Shown here piece after piece: positions 35,989 through 46,192 of a DNA stretch of 64,000 nt; the first letter of the stretch is position 1; each line of letters starts with the position of its first letter. Under the pieces are notes generated by a model that saw nothing but the letters and a program-made list of their open reading frames with translations, ran no database searches and was not told the DNA's origin. Location of the stretch: positions 1 through 64,000 of the forward strand of contig NZ_CADDWI010000008.1 in the NCBI RefSeq assembly GCF_902809845.1, read 5' to 3'. Origin of the DNA: Chelativorans sp. Marseille-P2723 (GTDB lineage Bacteria; Pseudomonadota; Alphaproteobacteria; Rhizobiales; Rhizobiaceae). The translations under genes were made by a program, and so were the position numbers.

Positions 35989-38115
35989 CTATTCTCTCCC
36001 GTGGGTCAGATCGCCGACAATATCGAAACGGCCGGTCAGGCGGCTCTTGTATACCTGGTAATTTTCCATCACCCGCTGGACGTAGGCGCGTGTCTCGTTG
36101 AAAGGGATGCGCTCGATCCAGTCCACTACTTCCTCAACGGTCCGCCCGCGAGGGTCGCCATAGCGCCCCATCCAATCCTCCGCACGTCGCGGTCCGGCAT
36201 TATAGCCAATGAAGGTTAGCACATAGGAGCCGTCGAAGCGTTCAAGCTGCTCCGCCAGATAGGCTGCGCCGAGCGTTGCGTTATAGGCGGCATCCGTGGT
36301 GAGGCGGGAAGGAGAGTAGGACAGGCCGCCCTTTTTCGCCACGGAGCGGGCAGTGGCAGGCATAAGCTGAAGAAGCCCGCGCGCACCGGCGCCGGATATG
36401 GCGGCGATGTTGAATTCGCTTTCCTGGCGGGCCACCGCATAGGCAAGCGCTGCGTGCGCGCCCTTAACGTCCGCGGTGCGGGGGATTGCGCCAATGGGAT
36501 GGGCGAGCGCGCCGATCTGGAGCCCGCGGGATGCCGCGATCTTGCCTACGCGCAGGGCAAGGGTGTGGTCGCCGCGCTGCTCGGCCTTGGTGGCGAGAAG
36601 CGCAAGCTCGCCCGCGCTGGTAAGTTCGCCCGCAAGGTCGCGGTAAAGGCTATCGGCGTGACTGTGGTAGCCCGCCGCCTCCAGCCGCTCGATAGCGCGC
36701 ACCGCGGAGCGGGCTGCGAAGTTCCGCCGATCCTCGGCGGAAGGAAGCGGGGAGGCGACCGCAAGCGTCTTTCGCCCCAGCTTTGCAGTGGCTAGCTGAC
36801 CGTAGAAGACGGTGCCGAAGGCAGCCGCGCGCTCGTAATGGACTGTAGCGTCGCCGCCGGCGCCCGCTTCGGCTGCACGGCCAAGCCAATAATGTGCGCG
36901 GGCCCTGGAGATCGGGCCGTCCGCCACTTCGACGATGCGCGCAAAATGCTTCGCCGCAAGCGGCGCGTTGTTGAGATGCCGGAGCGCGTACCAACCGGCG
37001 TGAAATTCTGCATCCGCGATGCTGAGCGCGCTTTCGCCGGAATGTTCCGCGGCGATGCGATATGCGGTTTCAGGCTCGCCAAGATCCAGAAACTCGCGAG
37101 AAAGCGCGCGTCGCTCAAACCACCATTCGTCCGTGTCGATCTGGGCGGATGGATCGCGCGGGGCGGAAAGCAGAACCTCGGCTGCCTCTTGGTAACGGCC
37201 AGCCCGCCGCAGATAACGGGCCTTTGCAAAGTGGTAGCCTGCGGAATGCTGCGCGGACGGCACCTCATCGAGAAGCTTTGCCGCATCCTTGCCATTGCGG
37301 ATTATGGCGGCCCAGGCCCTTGCAAGCGCTTCCGCATCAGCCAGGGAGGCGACCCGCTCGGCGGCACGGATGCGATCTTCATAGAGCATCGCTTCCATGC
37401 GATGGCGGTGGTCCGCCTGCGTCAGCAGCTCGCCGAACTCGCTCAATATGGCGTTTTCCTGCCTTCCATCCAGCTTCTGGGTGTGCCAGAAGGCGGCGAC
37501 CACTTCCCGCGCCTCTTCTTTCTTGCCCAGCTCTACATAGGCGCGACCCAGCGCCACTGTGCCATGAAAGGTCACCGGCGGTCTTTTCTCCAGCGCCTCC
37601 ACCACGTCCCGAGGGGTGGCAGCTTCCCGGTAAAGGGCCCGCTCGGTGACGGCGCGCAGCCGCTTCATGCCCGGCCAGTCTTTAAGCTCAGCTGCCGCTT
37701 CGGCGACATCTTCGGAGCTTATTCCGCCGGCGCCGGAGAAAGCGATTGCCCTGGCCATGATGCGGCTGTCGAGGGAGCCCGGCTTCATGCGGACGCGCAC
37801 GAGCCTTGCCCGCTCAAGATCGCCGGCCGCCAGTGCGTCGAGCCCTTCCTTCAGCTCCGCCATCCCTTCCTTGAGCAGGAGCCCGGCGGAAAAGGGGAGG
37901 GAGACGGCAGAGGCCGCGGTGCCCAAAGGTGCATAAGGTCGCGGTTCCGGCAGCGGCGCCTTGGCAGGCAGGCCGGATGTTTCCGCCGCCGCGAAAGGCG
38001 CGCAAAATGCCAGTGCAAGCATGTAAAAGGCGGTTTTTCCGATTGGCAGGACTCGTGTAGCCTTCTTCCTGCAATCTGCAATGGCAGATGCTGTGCGCGG
38101 CGCGATACGATACAT
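35989..38115 (-). CDS. slt: Soluble lytic murein transglycosylase (Slt70-like)
   Basis: A 708-residue periplasmic enzyme that cleaves the MurNAc-GlcNAc bond of peptidoglycan with 1,6-anhydro product formation. It has a signal peptide (KTAFYMLALAFCAPFAAAET), a long helical superhelix (roughly residues 70-530) and a C-terminal SLT domain: YAVARQESEFNIAAISGAGA (catalytic glutamate in RQESEF), RGLLQLMPATARSVAKKGGL and VLTFIGYNAGPRRAEDWMGR. I start at 38115 (MYRIAPRTAS) with GGGG about 10 bases upstream; the frame extends to 38175. Divergent from dapA, as in many rhizobia. Confidence 0.92.
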   Translation of the reverse strand: MYRIAPRTASAIADCRKKATRVLPIGKTAFYMLALAFCAPFAAAETSGLPAKAPLPEPRPYAPLGTAASAVSLPFSAGLLLKEGMAELKEGLDALAAGDLERARLVRVRMKPGSLDSRIMARAIAFSGAGGISSEDVAEAAAELKDWPGMKRLRAVTERALYREAATPRDVVEALEKRPPVTFHGTVALGRAYVELGKKEEAREVVAAFWHTQKLDGRQENAILSEFGELLTQADHRHRMEAMLYEDRIRAAERVASLADAEALARAWAAIIRNGKDAAKLLDEVPSAQHSAGYHFAKARYLRRAGRYQEAAEVLLSAPRDPSAQIDTDEWWFERRALSREFLDLGEPETAYRIAAEHSGESALSIADAEFHAGWYALRHLNNAPLAAKHFARIVEVADGPISRARAHYWLGRAAEAGAGGDATVHYERAAAFGTVFYGQLATAKLGRKTLAVASPLPSAEDRRNFAARSAVRAIERLEAAGYHSHADSLYRDLAGELTSAGELALLATKAEQRGDHTLALRVGKIAASRGLQIGALAHPIGAIPRTADVKGAHAALAYAVARQESEFNIAAISGAGARGLLQLMPATARSVAKKGGLSYSPSRLTTDAAYNATLGAAYLAEQLERFDGSYVLTFIGYNAGPRRAEDWMGRYGDPRGRTVEEVVDWIERIPFNETRAYVQRVMENYQVYKSRLTGRFDIVGDLTHGRE

Positions 38116-38277
38116 GATTTGGGAGCCCCTTTGTGCCAATCTCAGGCAGCGCCTGTGTCCTTGCCGCAGCAGCATGGCAAGACTAAGACGATTTTAGAAT
38201 TATATGACAAATTGAAAGTCGTGGTGCTGAGGCTGGCGATCGGCTAAAAGCGCCAGACGTTTTGGAGACAAGGAAAG

Positions 38278-39159
38278 ATGTTCAGAGGTTCCCTCACCGC
38301 GCTGGTGACACCCTTCCGACAGGACGGAAGCCTGGATCGGGAGAGCTTCCGCTCGCTCGTGGAGTGGCAGATCGCGGAGGGCACCAAAGGGCTCGTGCCC
38401 GTGGGCACGACGGGCGAATCGCCCACATTGTCGCATGACGAGCACCGGGAAGTGGTGCGGCTTTGTGTGGAGACGGCTGAAAAGCGCGTCCCGGTGATTG
38501 CCGGGGCGGGATCAAACTCGACCCGCGAGGCAATCGGCTTTGTCGAGCACGCGGAGCAGGTGGGTGCGGATGGCGTCCTCGTCGTAACGCCCTATTACAA
38601 CAAGCCAAACCAGGCGGGCCTTTATGAGCATTTTGCCGCCGTGGCGCGCGCCACGAGCCTGCCGATCATCATCTACAACATTCCTCCGCGCTCGGTGATC
38701 GACATGCTGCCGGAGACGATGGGGCAGCTCGTCGCCGACTTCAAGAACATCGTTGGCGTTAAGGATGCCACGACCAAGATCGACAGGGTAACGGAGCAGA
38801 GGCTTGCCTGCGGCAAGGATTTCATCCAGCTTTCGGGCGAGGATGCCACAGCACTTGGCTTCAATGCCCATGGGGGGGTGGGCTGCATTTCCGTCACGGC
38901 CAATGTAGCACCGCGGCTTTGCGCAGAGTTCCAGGAGGCTACACTCGACGGCAACAGGGAAAAGGCGCTTGAGCTTCAGGACAAGTTGATGCCGCTGCAC
39001 AAGGCCCTCTTCATCGAGCCGGGCCTTTGTGGCACCAAATACGCGCTTTCCCGCCTCGGCAAGGTGGAGAATGTCGTGCGCTTGCCGCTGGTGCCGGTGG
39101 AGGAGGCCACTGCCCGCAAGATTGATGCGGCGATGGAACGCGCCGGAATTGCGCGCTGA
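38278..39159 (+). CDS. dapA: 4-hydroxy-tetrahydrodipicolinate synthase
   Basis: DapA condenses pyruvate with aspartate semialdehyde in the lysine and diaminopimelate pathway. The 293-residue protein shows [19 protein letters not shown], the catalytic tyrosine in [31 protein letters not shown] and the Schiff-base lysine in [14 protein letters not shown]. Length is standard. The AAGGAAAG ribosome site precedes the ATG. smpB follows after 18 bases, a conserved alphaproteobacterial pairing. Confidence 0.96.
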   Translation: MFRGSLTALVTPFRQDGSLDRESFRSLVEWQIAEGTKGLVPVGTTGESPTLSHDEHREVVRLCVETAEKRVPVIAGAGSNSTREAIGFVEHAEQVGADGVLVVTPYYNKPNQAGLYEHFAAVARATSLPIIIYNIPPRSVIDMLPETMGQLVADFKNIVGVKDATTKIDRVTEQRLACGKDFIQLSGEDATALGFNAHGGVGCISVTANVAPRLCAEFQEATLDGNREKALELQDKLMPLHKALFIEPGLCGTKYALSRLGKVENVVRLPLVPVEEATARKIDAAMERAGIAR

Positions 39160-39177
39160 CGCGCCCGAATATCTCTC

Positions 39178-39651
39178 ATGGCCAAGGACAAGAACCTCAA
39201 TACCCGGACCATCGCCGACAATCGCAAGGCGCATTTTTCCTACGAGGTACTCGACACGCTCGAAGCTGGCATCGTGCTCACCGGCACGGAGGTGAAATCG
39301 TTGCGCGAAGGGCAGGCAAATATCCAGGAATCCTACGCCTCGGTGGAGGACGGAGAACTCTGGCTAATCAACGCTTACATTCCCGAATATACCGCGGGCA
39401 ACCGGTTCAACCACGAACCGCGCCGGCGTCGCAAGCTTCTGGTCTCCAGGAGAGAACTGGCCCGACTGGCTCAGTCGGTAGAGCGTGAAGGCAATACCAT
39501 GGTGCCGCTGCGCCTCTATTTCAACGAGCGGGGAATGGCCAAGCTGCATCTTGCGCTTGCCCGAGGGAAGAAGATGCACGACAAGCGCGAAACGATGAAG
39601 CAGCGGGATTGGGCGAGGGAGAAGGCAAGACTTCTGAAGGAGAGGGGATAG
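39178..39651 (+). CDS. smpB: SsrA-binding protein
   Basis: SmpB binds tmRNA and brings it to stalled ribosomes. The 157-residue protein has the typical [60 protein letters not shown] and a basic C-terminal tail ([20 protein letters not shown]) that enters the ribosome channel. It is co-transcribed with dapA. The tmRNA gene itself is not in the window. Confidence 0.97.
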   Translation: MAKDKNLNTRTIADNRKAHFSYEVLDTLEAGIVLTGTEVKSLREGQANIQESYASVEDGELWLINAYIPEYTAGNRFNHEPRRRRKLLVSRRELARLAQSVEREGNTMVPLRLYFNERGMAKLHLALARGKKMHDKRETMKQRDWAREKARLLKERG

Positions 39652-39701
39652 GGCGGGTCAAAAAGTCGTGGTGGATTCTAAAGTAAAGTACGCTTCTTTG
39701 A

Positions 39702-40370
39702 TCACTCCGATTCCAGATACTCTTTCACCCGCCGGAACACGTCCACGAACATCTCTTGGGTGAGCACGCCCGTATTCGTATTATATCGCGAGCAATGATA
39801 GCTGGAGAATATGCGGACCGTTCCGGCATCCTTCGCCGCCCCATGGATGAAGGGCACCTCCCGGAGCGGAAATCCCAGCGCGCGCACGGTGGAATCGTGG
39901 GCGATCCTGCCAAGGGTGACGATGGCCCTCAGATTCGAAAATCCGGCAAGGGTTGGCTGGAGAAAACGCTCCCGGCACGTGCGGATCTCAGCGCCTATGG
40001 GTTTGTTCTCCGGCGGCACGCACCGCACGGCATTGGTAAGAGCCGTTCCGACAAGCTCAAGCCCGTCATCTGGACGCGCCTCGAACTTGCCACGGGCAAA
40101 GCCGAAGCGCAGCAGGGTGCCGTATAGCAGCGTGCCAGCGTAATCGCCGGTAAAGGGTCGGCCGGTACGGTTTGCCCCTCTAAGGCCAGGCGCTAATCCC
40201 ACGATCAACAGCCGCACCTCGTCAATCCCTTTTGCAGGCAGGAAGGTGCGCACGGGCGCATTGTGCCAATCCGGCTCCCGTGAACGCCAGCCAGTTATGA
40301 ATTCATGAAGACGGGGACAAAGGGAGCAGTCGCGTGGCGGCTCGGGTGCCCCGGGCAAGACAAGGCTCAT
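39702..40370 (-). CDS. Uracil-DNA glycosylase, family 5 (UDGb-like)
   Basis: A 222-residue DNA repair enzyme that removes uracil and related deaminated bases. Cysteines in RDCSLCPRLHEFI and AVRCVPPENKP with RTCRERF fit a 4Fe-4S cluster, the motif GLAPGLRGANRTGRPFTGDY is the family-5 active-site region (no catalytic aspartate as in family 1), and SYHCSRYNTNTGVLT is the second DNA-contact motif with the typical SxHxS-like histidine. It overlaps the NYN gene's stop by 4 bases. Confidence 0.88.
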   Translation of the reverse strand: MSLVLPGAPEPPRDCSLCPRLHEFITGWRSREPDWHNAPVRTFLPAKGIDEVRLLIVGLAPGLRGANRTGRPFTGDYAGTLLYGTLLRFGFARGKFEARPDDGLELVGTALTNAVRCVPPENKPIGAEIRTCRERFLQPTLAGFSNLRAIVTLGRIAHDSTVRALGFPLREVPFIHGAAKDAGTVRIFSSYHCSRYNTNTGVLTQEMFVDVFRRVKEYLESE

Positions 40371-40948
40371 TCGCCACTGTCGTCTTCATCGAGATGCTCT
40401 GTGCGGCGCACGGGCCGTTCCGAAGGATCGCGGCCTATGTCCGCCTGCAATGAGGCAAGATCGATGAAGCTGTCGGCCTGCCTTCGCAGATCGTCCGAAA
40501 TCATGGGTGGCTGCGACTGGATGGTCGAGACGACGCTTACCTTCCTGCCCTTGCGCTGTAACGCCTCCACTAGGGTGCGGAAATCACCGTCTCCGGAAAA
40601 GATGACGTAGTGGTCAACGACATCGATGAGCTCCAACGCATCGATCGTCAGCTCGATATCCATGTTGCCCTTGATCTTGCGCCGGCCGGTGGAATCGGTA
40701 AATTCCTTCGCCGGCTTCGTTACGACCTTGTAGCCGTTGTAATCCAACCAGTCGATGAGCGGCCTGATAGAAGAATATTCCTGATCCTCCACCAGGGCAG
40801 TATAGTAATAGGCGCGCAAGAGGTAGGCTTGCTTACTAAATGTCGCCAGAAGCTTGCGATAGTCTATATCGAAGCCTAATGCCCGAGACGTGGCGTAAAG
40901 ATTCGCACCGTCGATAAACATGGCGATCTTTTCGCGAGGGTCAAACAT
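40367..40948 (-). CDS. NYN domain protein, LabA/DUF88 type
   Basis: A 193-residue protein of the NYN (PIN-like) nuclease fold. The acidic residues are seen in EKIAMFIDGANLYATSRALG, DIELTIDALELIDVVDHYVI and FSGDGDFRTLVEALQRKGRK, ending in VSVVSTIQS. LabA-type proteins are thought to act on RNA. The gene precedes the glycosylase on the minus strand and is divergent from rpoZ. The 319 bases up to rpoZ hold no other gene. Confidence 0.92.
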   Translation of the reverse strand: MFDPREKIAMFIDGANLYATSRALGFDIDYRKLLATFSKQAYLLRAYYYTALVEDQEYSSIRPLIDWLDYNGYKVVTKPAKEFTDSTGRRKIKGNMDIELTIDALELIDVVDHYVIFSGDGDFRTLVEALQRKGRKVSVVSTIQSQPPMISDDLRRQADSFIDLASLQADIGRDPSERPVRRTEHLDEDDSGE

Positions 40949-41267
40949 GGTTCAAATTATCCTTCGTGACAATCACTGCACAGAAATAGCCGGTCGGTGT
41001 CAAGCGGCGACCGCGACCGTAGCCAGCGTGCATGTTGACATAGTGCGTCCTTGTTTTCGTGCCAATGGGAATTAAATTGGAGAAAAGAAAAATCTTAATT
41101 TGGTGAATGCATCAATATAAGCCATTAGCAAGGTTCTCGAAGGCGGTCATGGCCGTAAGGTTGGGGACGTGCGACTGCTGCGGATTGTTTTCTTGTTTTT
41201 TACCCCCGGAAAAGCTATTGACCGAGCAGGTTTCCCGCAAGCTTCAGAGAAATGAAAGGGGCAGCAT

Positions 41268-41660
41268 ATGGCCCGTGTAACCGTCGAGGATTGCATCGAC
41301 AAGGTTGAAAACCGGTTTGAACTGGTGCTTCTGGGCGCCCACCGGGCGCGACAGGTCTCGCAAGGGGCGCCGATCACGGTCGATCGTGACAATGACAAGA
41401 ATACGGTGGTAGCGCTGCGTGAAATAGCTGACGAAACGCTGTCGCCTGGCGATCTGAAGGAGGATCTCATCCATTCTCTGCAAAAGCATGTAGAGGTGGA
41501 TGAGCCCGAGGCGGATCTGCCGGCACTGCCGCAGGCGGAAGATGCACCAGTCGCCGACGCTCTAGCCGAAGAAGCGGTGGCTTTCGATCGCATGAGCGAG
41601 GAAGAGCTGCTTGCTGGTATCGAAGGGCTGGTTCCACCGGAGAAGAGCGACGACTTCTAG
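41268..41660 (+). CDS. rpoZ: RNA polymerase omega subunit
   Basis: The omega subunit helps fold and assemble the beta' subunit and contributes to ppGpp binding. The 130-residue protein begins [40 protein letters not shown], the conserved core, and carries the long acidic tail common in rhizobia. It lies just before spoT/rsh, a conserved and functionally sensible order since ppGpp acts on RNA polymerase. AAAGGGG precedes the ATG. Confidence 0.97.
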   Translation: MARVTVEDCIDKVENRFELVLLGAHRARQVSQGAPITVDRDNDKNTVVALREIADETLSPGDLKEDLIHSLQKHVEVDEPEADLPALPQAEDAPVADALAEEAVAFDRMSEEELLAGIEGLVPPEKSDDF

Positions 41661-41783
41661 GCAGCACCGGGTTTCTGGAAGCATCTTGTTTCGAGCCCGG
41701 CACCCTCAGGCGTTTCGGGCTCGAAATGCTTTGGGCTGCCGATCTGCGCACCAGGGCCCGCAGGTCGCGGAGGGTGGCCTTCC

Positions 41784-44024
41784 ATGATGCGACAGTACGA
41801 GCTTGTTGAACGCGTGCAGCGATACAAGCCCAATGTCAATGAAGCGCTTCTGAACAAGGCCTATGTGTATGCCATGCAGAAGCATGGCCATCAGCGGCGG
41901 GCTTCGGGGGATCCCTATTTCTCCCATCCCCTAGAAGTCGCGGCGATCCTTACCGGATTGCACCTTGATGAGGCGACCATCGCCGCCGCGCTGTTGCACG
42001 ATACAATTGAGGATACTTCAGCCACTCGGGCCGAGATCGACGAATTGTTCGGACCCGAAATTGGCGCCCTGGTGGAGGGGCTTACCAAGCTGAAGAAGCT
42101 GGACCTTGTATCCTCCAAAGCCGAGCAGGCAGAGAATCTGCGCAAGCTCCTGCTCGCCATTTCCGAGGACGTTCGCGTTCTTCTCGTCAAGCTTGCCGAT
42201 CGTCTCCACAACATGCGTACCCTGCATCATGTCCCGCCCCACAAGCGGCTCAGGATCGCTGAGGAGACGATGGAAATCTATGCGCCGCTAGCCGGGCGCA
42301 TGGGCATGCAGGACATGCGCGAGGAACTGGAGGAACTCGCCTTCCAGTATATTAATCCCGAAGCGTTTCATGCAGTGACGGAACGGCTTGCCGGCTTGAT
42401 GGAGCGCAACCGCGGCGTCATTGGCGAGATTGAGACCCAGCTTGCGAAGCTGTTTGAACAATATCAGATAGAGGCAGTCGTGAAGAGCCGCCAGAAGAAA
42501 CCCTGGTCGGTCTTCCGCAAAATGGAGGCTAAGGCTCTCTCCTTCGAGCAGCTTTCCGATATTTTCGGGTTCCGCGTCATCGTCGATACGGTAGAGGACT
42601 GTTACCGGGCGCTTGGCGCTATCCATAATACCTGGTCGATGGTGCCCGGGCGCTTCAAGGACTATATCTCCACACCCAAGCAGAACGACTACCGATCGAT
42701 TCACACAACCATTGTCGGGCCTTCGCGCCAGCGCGTCGAGTTGCAGATTCGCACCCGTGAGATGGACCGCATCGCCGAGTATGGCGTGGCAGCGCACTCG
42801 CTGTACAAGGATTTCGGCTCAAAGCCCAACGGTCAGGGCAACCAGATCTCGAAGGACACGAACGCCTATGCATGGTTGCGCCGCACCATCGAGGCCTTGT
42901 CGGAAGGGGACAATCCCGAGGATTTTCTGGAGAACACCAAGCTGGAACTGTTCCAGGACCAGGTTTTTTGCTTCACGCCCAAGGGGCGGTTGATTGCGCT
43001 GCCGCGCGGGGCGACGCCTATCGACTTCGCTTATGCGGTCCACACCGATGTGGGCGATACCTGTGTCGGCGCAAAGGTCAACGGTCGTATCATGCCGCTG
43101 ATGACGGAGCTGAAAAACGGCGACGAGGTGGAGATCATCCGCTCCCGGGCGCAGGTGCCGCCGGCGGCCTGGGAGTCGGTGGTGGTAACCGGCAAGGCAC
43201 GTTCCGCCATCCGCCGTGCGACCAAGAACGCGATCCGCAAGCAGTATTCCGGTCTTGGCACACGCATTCTGGAACGCGCTTTCGAACGTGCGGGGAAGAC
43301 CTTCGAGAAGGATCTGCTGAAGCCTGTCCTGCACAGGCTTGCGCGTAAGGATGTGGAGGATGTGCTGGCAGCAGTGGGGCGTGGGGAGCTTTCCTCCCGG
43401 GATGTCGTCCATGCGGTTTTCCCCGACTACAAGGAGGAACGCATAACCCAGGCCCCAAAACCGCGCGAGGAAGGTTGGTTCAATCTGCGCAATGCTGCCG
43501 GGATGCTGTTTCAAATTCCTGGGCGCTCGTCGCGCAAGAGCCGCAGGGGCAGGGAGGGGGGCGGTTCTGACCATGGCGCTTTGCCAATCCGCGGCGTGGC
43601 GGGCGATCTACCCGTGCGCTTTGCGCCGGAAGGGGCGGTCCCGGGTGACCGGATTGTCGGCATCCTGCAACCTGGCTCGGGCATCACCATCTATCCCATC
43701 CAGTCGCCGTCGCTGACCGCTTTCGACGACCAGCCGGAACGATGGATCGACGTGCGCTGGGACATCGACGAGAATATGAGGGAGCGCTTTCCGGCGCGCA
43801 TTTCGGTGACGGCGATCAACGAGCCGGGCTCCCTTGCAACCATCGCCCAGGTAATCGCCACGAACGATGCCAACATCCACACGCTGTCCATGGCGCGCAC
43901 GGCTCCCGACTTCACCGAGATGCTCTTTGATCTGGAGGTCTGGGACCTGAAGCACCTCAACCGACTGATCTCTCAGCTTAAAGAGGAGAATTGCGTAAGC
44001 GAGGTGCGCCGGGTGAACGGATAA
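41784..44024 (+). CDS. rsh: Bifunctional (p)ppGpp synthetase/hydrolase, RSH family
   Basis: The single rhizobial RSH enzyme makes and degrades the stringent-response alarmone. The 746-residue protein has an N-terminal HD hydrolase (YFSHPLEVAAILTGLHLDEA, ALLHDTIEDT), a synthetase domain (RFKDYISTPKQNDYRSIHTT), a TGS domain (VFCFTPKGRLIALPRGATPI) and a C-terminal ACT domain (INEPGSLATIAQVIATNDAN). Both catalytic domains look intact, so it should be bifunctional. ATG at 41787 is an equally good start. Confidence 0.96.
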   Translation: MMRQYELVERVQRYKPNVNEALLNKAYVYAMQKHGHQRRASGDPYFSHPLEVAAILTGLHLDEATIAAALLHDTIEDTSATRAEIDELFGPEIGALVEGLTKLKKLDLVSSKAEQAENLRKLLLAISEDVRVLLVKLADRLHNMRTLHHVPPHKRLRIAEETMEIYAPLAGRMGMQDMREELEELAFQYINPEAFHAVTERLAGLMERNRGVIGEIETQLAKLFEQYQIEAVVKSRQKKPWSVFRKMEAKALSFEQLSDIFGFRVIVDTVEDCYRALGAIHNTWSMVPGRFKDYISTPKQNDYRSIHTTIVGPSRQRVELQIRTREMDRIAEYGVAAHSLYKDFGSKPNGQGNQISKDTNAYAWLRRTIEALSEGDNPEDFLENTKLELFQDQVFCFTPKGRLIALPRGATPIDFAYAVHTDVGDTCVGAKVNGRIMPLMTELKNGDEVEIIRSRAQVPPAAWESVVVTGKARSAIRRATKNAIRKQYSGLGTRILERAFERAGKTFEKDLLKPVLHRLARKDVEDVLAAVGRGELSSRDVVHAVFPDYKEERITQAPKPREEGWFNLRNAAGMLFQIPGRSSRKSRRGREGGGSDHGALPIRGVAGDLPVRFAPEGAVPGDRIVGILQPGSGITIYPIQSPSLTAFDDQPERWIDVRWDIDENMRERFPARISVTAINEPGSLATIAQVIATNDANIHTLSMARTAPDFTEMLFDLEVWDLKHLNRLISQLKEENCVSEVRRVNG

Positions 44025-44192
44025 TGGAATGAGCGGCGCTACTGGCACCCGAATGAAGATAATTGTATGGCCAAATGAGCTTGAAAGAGAATATCGATGG
44101 TCATCCGTTCTGTTGCCTGATCGCGGCAGAGATGCAGGTAATGCTATTCAAGCAGAGAAAGATTAGACATATGCCTTGGGCGGTTGACACAG

Positions 44193-44600
44193 ATGATTAT
44201 CGGACTTGGCAGTGATCTCATTGACATTCGCCGTATCGAGAAGACGCTCGAACGGTACGGCGAGCGCTTTGTCAACCGTATCTTCACGGCGGTGGAGCGT
44301 GCGAAGTCGGACCGCCGGCGGGAGCGCGCGGCCTCATATGCCAAACGTTTTGCGGCTAAGGAAGCGTGCGCAAAAGCTCTTGGCACCGGCCTTTCGCAGG
44401 GGGTGTTCTGGCGCGATATGGGCGTTGTAAACCTGCCTGGTGGCAAGCCGACCATCGAAATGACCGGAGGTGCGGCAGCCAGGCTCCAGGCGATGACCCC
44501 TCCCGGTCACAAGGCGTTGGTGCATTTGACGATCACCGATGACTATCCTCTCGCCCAGGCTTTCGTCATCATCGAAGCCGTGCCAGATGATGGTCGATGA
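44193..44600 (+). CDS. acpS: Holo-(acyl-carrier-protein) synthase
   Basis: AcpS moves the 4'-phosphopantetheine arm from CoA to ACP. The 135-residue protein shows [20 protein letters not shown] (magnesium aspartate) and [20 protein letters not shown] (K-E-A motif), and ends with a short acidic tail. I start at ATG 44193; a TTG nine bases earlier is in frame. It lies 168 bases after the RSH gene and before lepB, the usual rhizobial order, though genes sometimes found between RSH and acpS in relatives are absent. Confidence 0.96.
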   Translation: MIIGLGSDLIDIRRIEKTLERYGERFVNRIFTAVERAKSDRRRERAASYAKRFAAKEACAKALGTGLSQGVFWRDMGVVNLPGGKPTIEMTGGAAARLQAMTPPGHKALVHLTITDDYPLAQAFVIIEAVPDDGR

Positions 44601-44710
44601 ATGCCTGCAACGATTTGCCATTGCAGGCTGCATTGCGGTGTTAGACGCGAGCCGATAAGACGGACCCGTAATTACGGGCGGGTGAATCCTGCCGCTGAAC
44701 CGAGGACTAC

Positions 44711-45460
44711 ATGAGCGTGGCGGACAAATCGCGTAAGAAATCGGGCGGGCTGGGCGAGACGGTCAACGTCATAGTCCAGGCGCTGCTTCTGGCACTGGTG
44801 ATCAGGACGCTCCTCTTCCAGCCTTTCTCCATACCCTCGGGTTCCATGCGGCCCACCCTTCTGGAGGGAGACTATCTTTTCGTTACGAAATGGGCCTATG
44901 GCTATTCGCGCCATTCGCTTCCCTTTTCGCCACCCATCTTTTCCGGTCGAATCTGGGGCTCGCCGCCCGAACGCGGAGATGTTGCCGTCTTCAAGTTCCC
45001 TCCCGACCCATCGCTTGACTACATCAAACGCGTCATCGGCCTGCCAGGCGACCGGGTCCAGATGCGTGATGGCCAGCTTTTCATCAATGGAGAAGCGGTA
45101 AAGCGCGAGAAGATCGGCGAGATCAACGATCCCGACATCACCGAAATGCCCCGCCCGGTGGATGTCTATCGCGAGACGCTTCCAAATGGCGTCTCATACG
45201 AGACGCTGGATCTTTCGCCGAATTCCATCGGCGACAACACGCGCGAATTCGTAGTGCCGGAAGGCCACTACTTCATGATGGGCGACAACCGCGACAACTC
45301 TACCGACAGCCGGTTCTCCGTGGGCTTCGTGCCGGAGGAAAATCTGGTCGGTCGGGCGAATATCATCTTCTTCTCCATTTCCGGCGGTGCCAGCCCCCTG
45401 GAGATTTGGAGATGGCCGAGCGAGGTGCGGCTGTCGCGCATCTTCACCTGGGTAGACTAA
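44711..45460 (+). CDS. lepB: Signal peptidase I
   Basis: LepB removes signal peptides at the outer face of the inner membrane. The 249-residue protein has one N-terminal membrane helix (VNVIVQALLLALVIRTLLFQ), the catalytic serine in PFSIPSGSMRPTLLEGDY, the catalytic lysine in DYIKRVIGLPGDRVQ and the C-terminal GHYFMMGDNRDNSTDSR box. It is followed by rnc after 9 bases, part of the acpS-lepB-rnc-era-recO run. Confidence 0.97.
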   Translation: MSVADKSRKKSGGLGETVNVIVQALLLALVIRTLLFQPFSIPSGSMRPTLLEGDYLFVTKWAYGYSRHSLPFSPPIFSGRIWGSPPERGDVAVFKFPPDPSLDYIKRVIGLPGDRVQMRDGQLFINGEAVKREKIGEINDPDITEMPRPVDVYRETLPNGVSYETLDLSPNSIGDNTREFVVPEGHYFMMGDNRDNSTDSRFSVGFVPEENLVGRANIIFFSISGGASPLEIWRWPSEVRLSRIFTWVD

Positions 45461-45469
45461 GGTGCAGGG

Positions 45470-46192
45470 ATGGCTGGCAAGCGGCGAAGCGGCAAAGAAT
45501 TGGTCGAAGAGGCCGGTGGTCGGCTCGACGTTACCTTTCACGATGCGGCCCTTCTGGAAAGGGCGCTGACCCATTCCAGCGCCCGTGGCCATGCAGGTTT
45601 CGACTATCAGCGGCTCGAATTTCTGGGTGATCGGGTGCTGGGTCTGGCCGTGGCGGAAATGCTGTACGAAATGTTTCCCGACGCCATGGAAGGGGAGCTT
45701 TCCGTCCGTCTCAATGCGCTGGTCAATGCCGAGACACTTGCGGAAATTGCTGACGAACTAGAGCTTTCCGCGTTGATCCGTACCGGCTCCGACGTCCGTT
45801 CACAGGCGGCGCGCAAGCATGTCAACATGCGCGCTGACGTGATGGAGGCGCTGATCGCGGTCATCTATCTGGAACATGGGCTCGATGAGATCCGCCGCTT
45901 TATTCGGACCTATTGGACCAAGCGGGCGAAGGCGGCTAAGGCAGCCCGTGGGGATCCGAAGACAGTGCTTCAGGAATGGGCGCACCAGGTTTCCGGTACG
46001 ACGCCGGGCTATGTAATCGAAGGTCGCGAGGGGCCGGATCACGACCCGATCTTCAACGTGGCAGTGCGGATCGCCGGCTTTGCGGATGGACATGGACGAG
46101 GGCGCTCCAAGCGGGAGGCGGAACAGGCGGCGGCTACCGAGGTTCTCGTGCGCGAAGGTGTCTGGAAGCCGCTGCAAGAAGAAGCCTCATGA
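45470..46192 (+). CDS. rnc: Ribonuclease III
   Basis: RNase III cuts double-stranded RNA in rRNA processing and small-RNA regulation. The 240-residue protein has the signature RLEFLGDRVLGLAVAEMLYE, the second acidic motif ADVMEALIAVIYLEHGLDEI and a C-terminal double-stranded RNA-binding domain (PKTVLQEWAHQVSGTTPGYV; GRGRSKREAEQAAATEVL). Its TGA overlaps the era ATG. Confidence 0.97.
   Translation: MAGKRRSGKELVEEAGGRLDVTFHDAALLERALTHSSARGHAGFDYQRLEFLGDRVLGLAVAEMLYEMFPDAMEGELSVRLNALVNAETLAEIADELELSALIRTGSDVRSQAARKHVNMRADVMEALIAVIYLEHGLDEIRRFIRTYWTKRAKAAKAARGDPKTVLQEWAHQVSGTTPGYVIEGREGPDHDPIFNVAVRIAGFADGHGRGRSKREAEQAAATEVLVREGVWKPLQEEAS

Noticed and set aside
36838-38247. 469-codon plus-strand ORF opposite the transglycosylase gene
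   Set aside because: Shadow frame; the minus-strand protein has signal peptide and catalytic motifs, this one has none.
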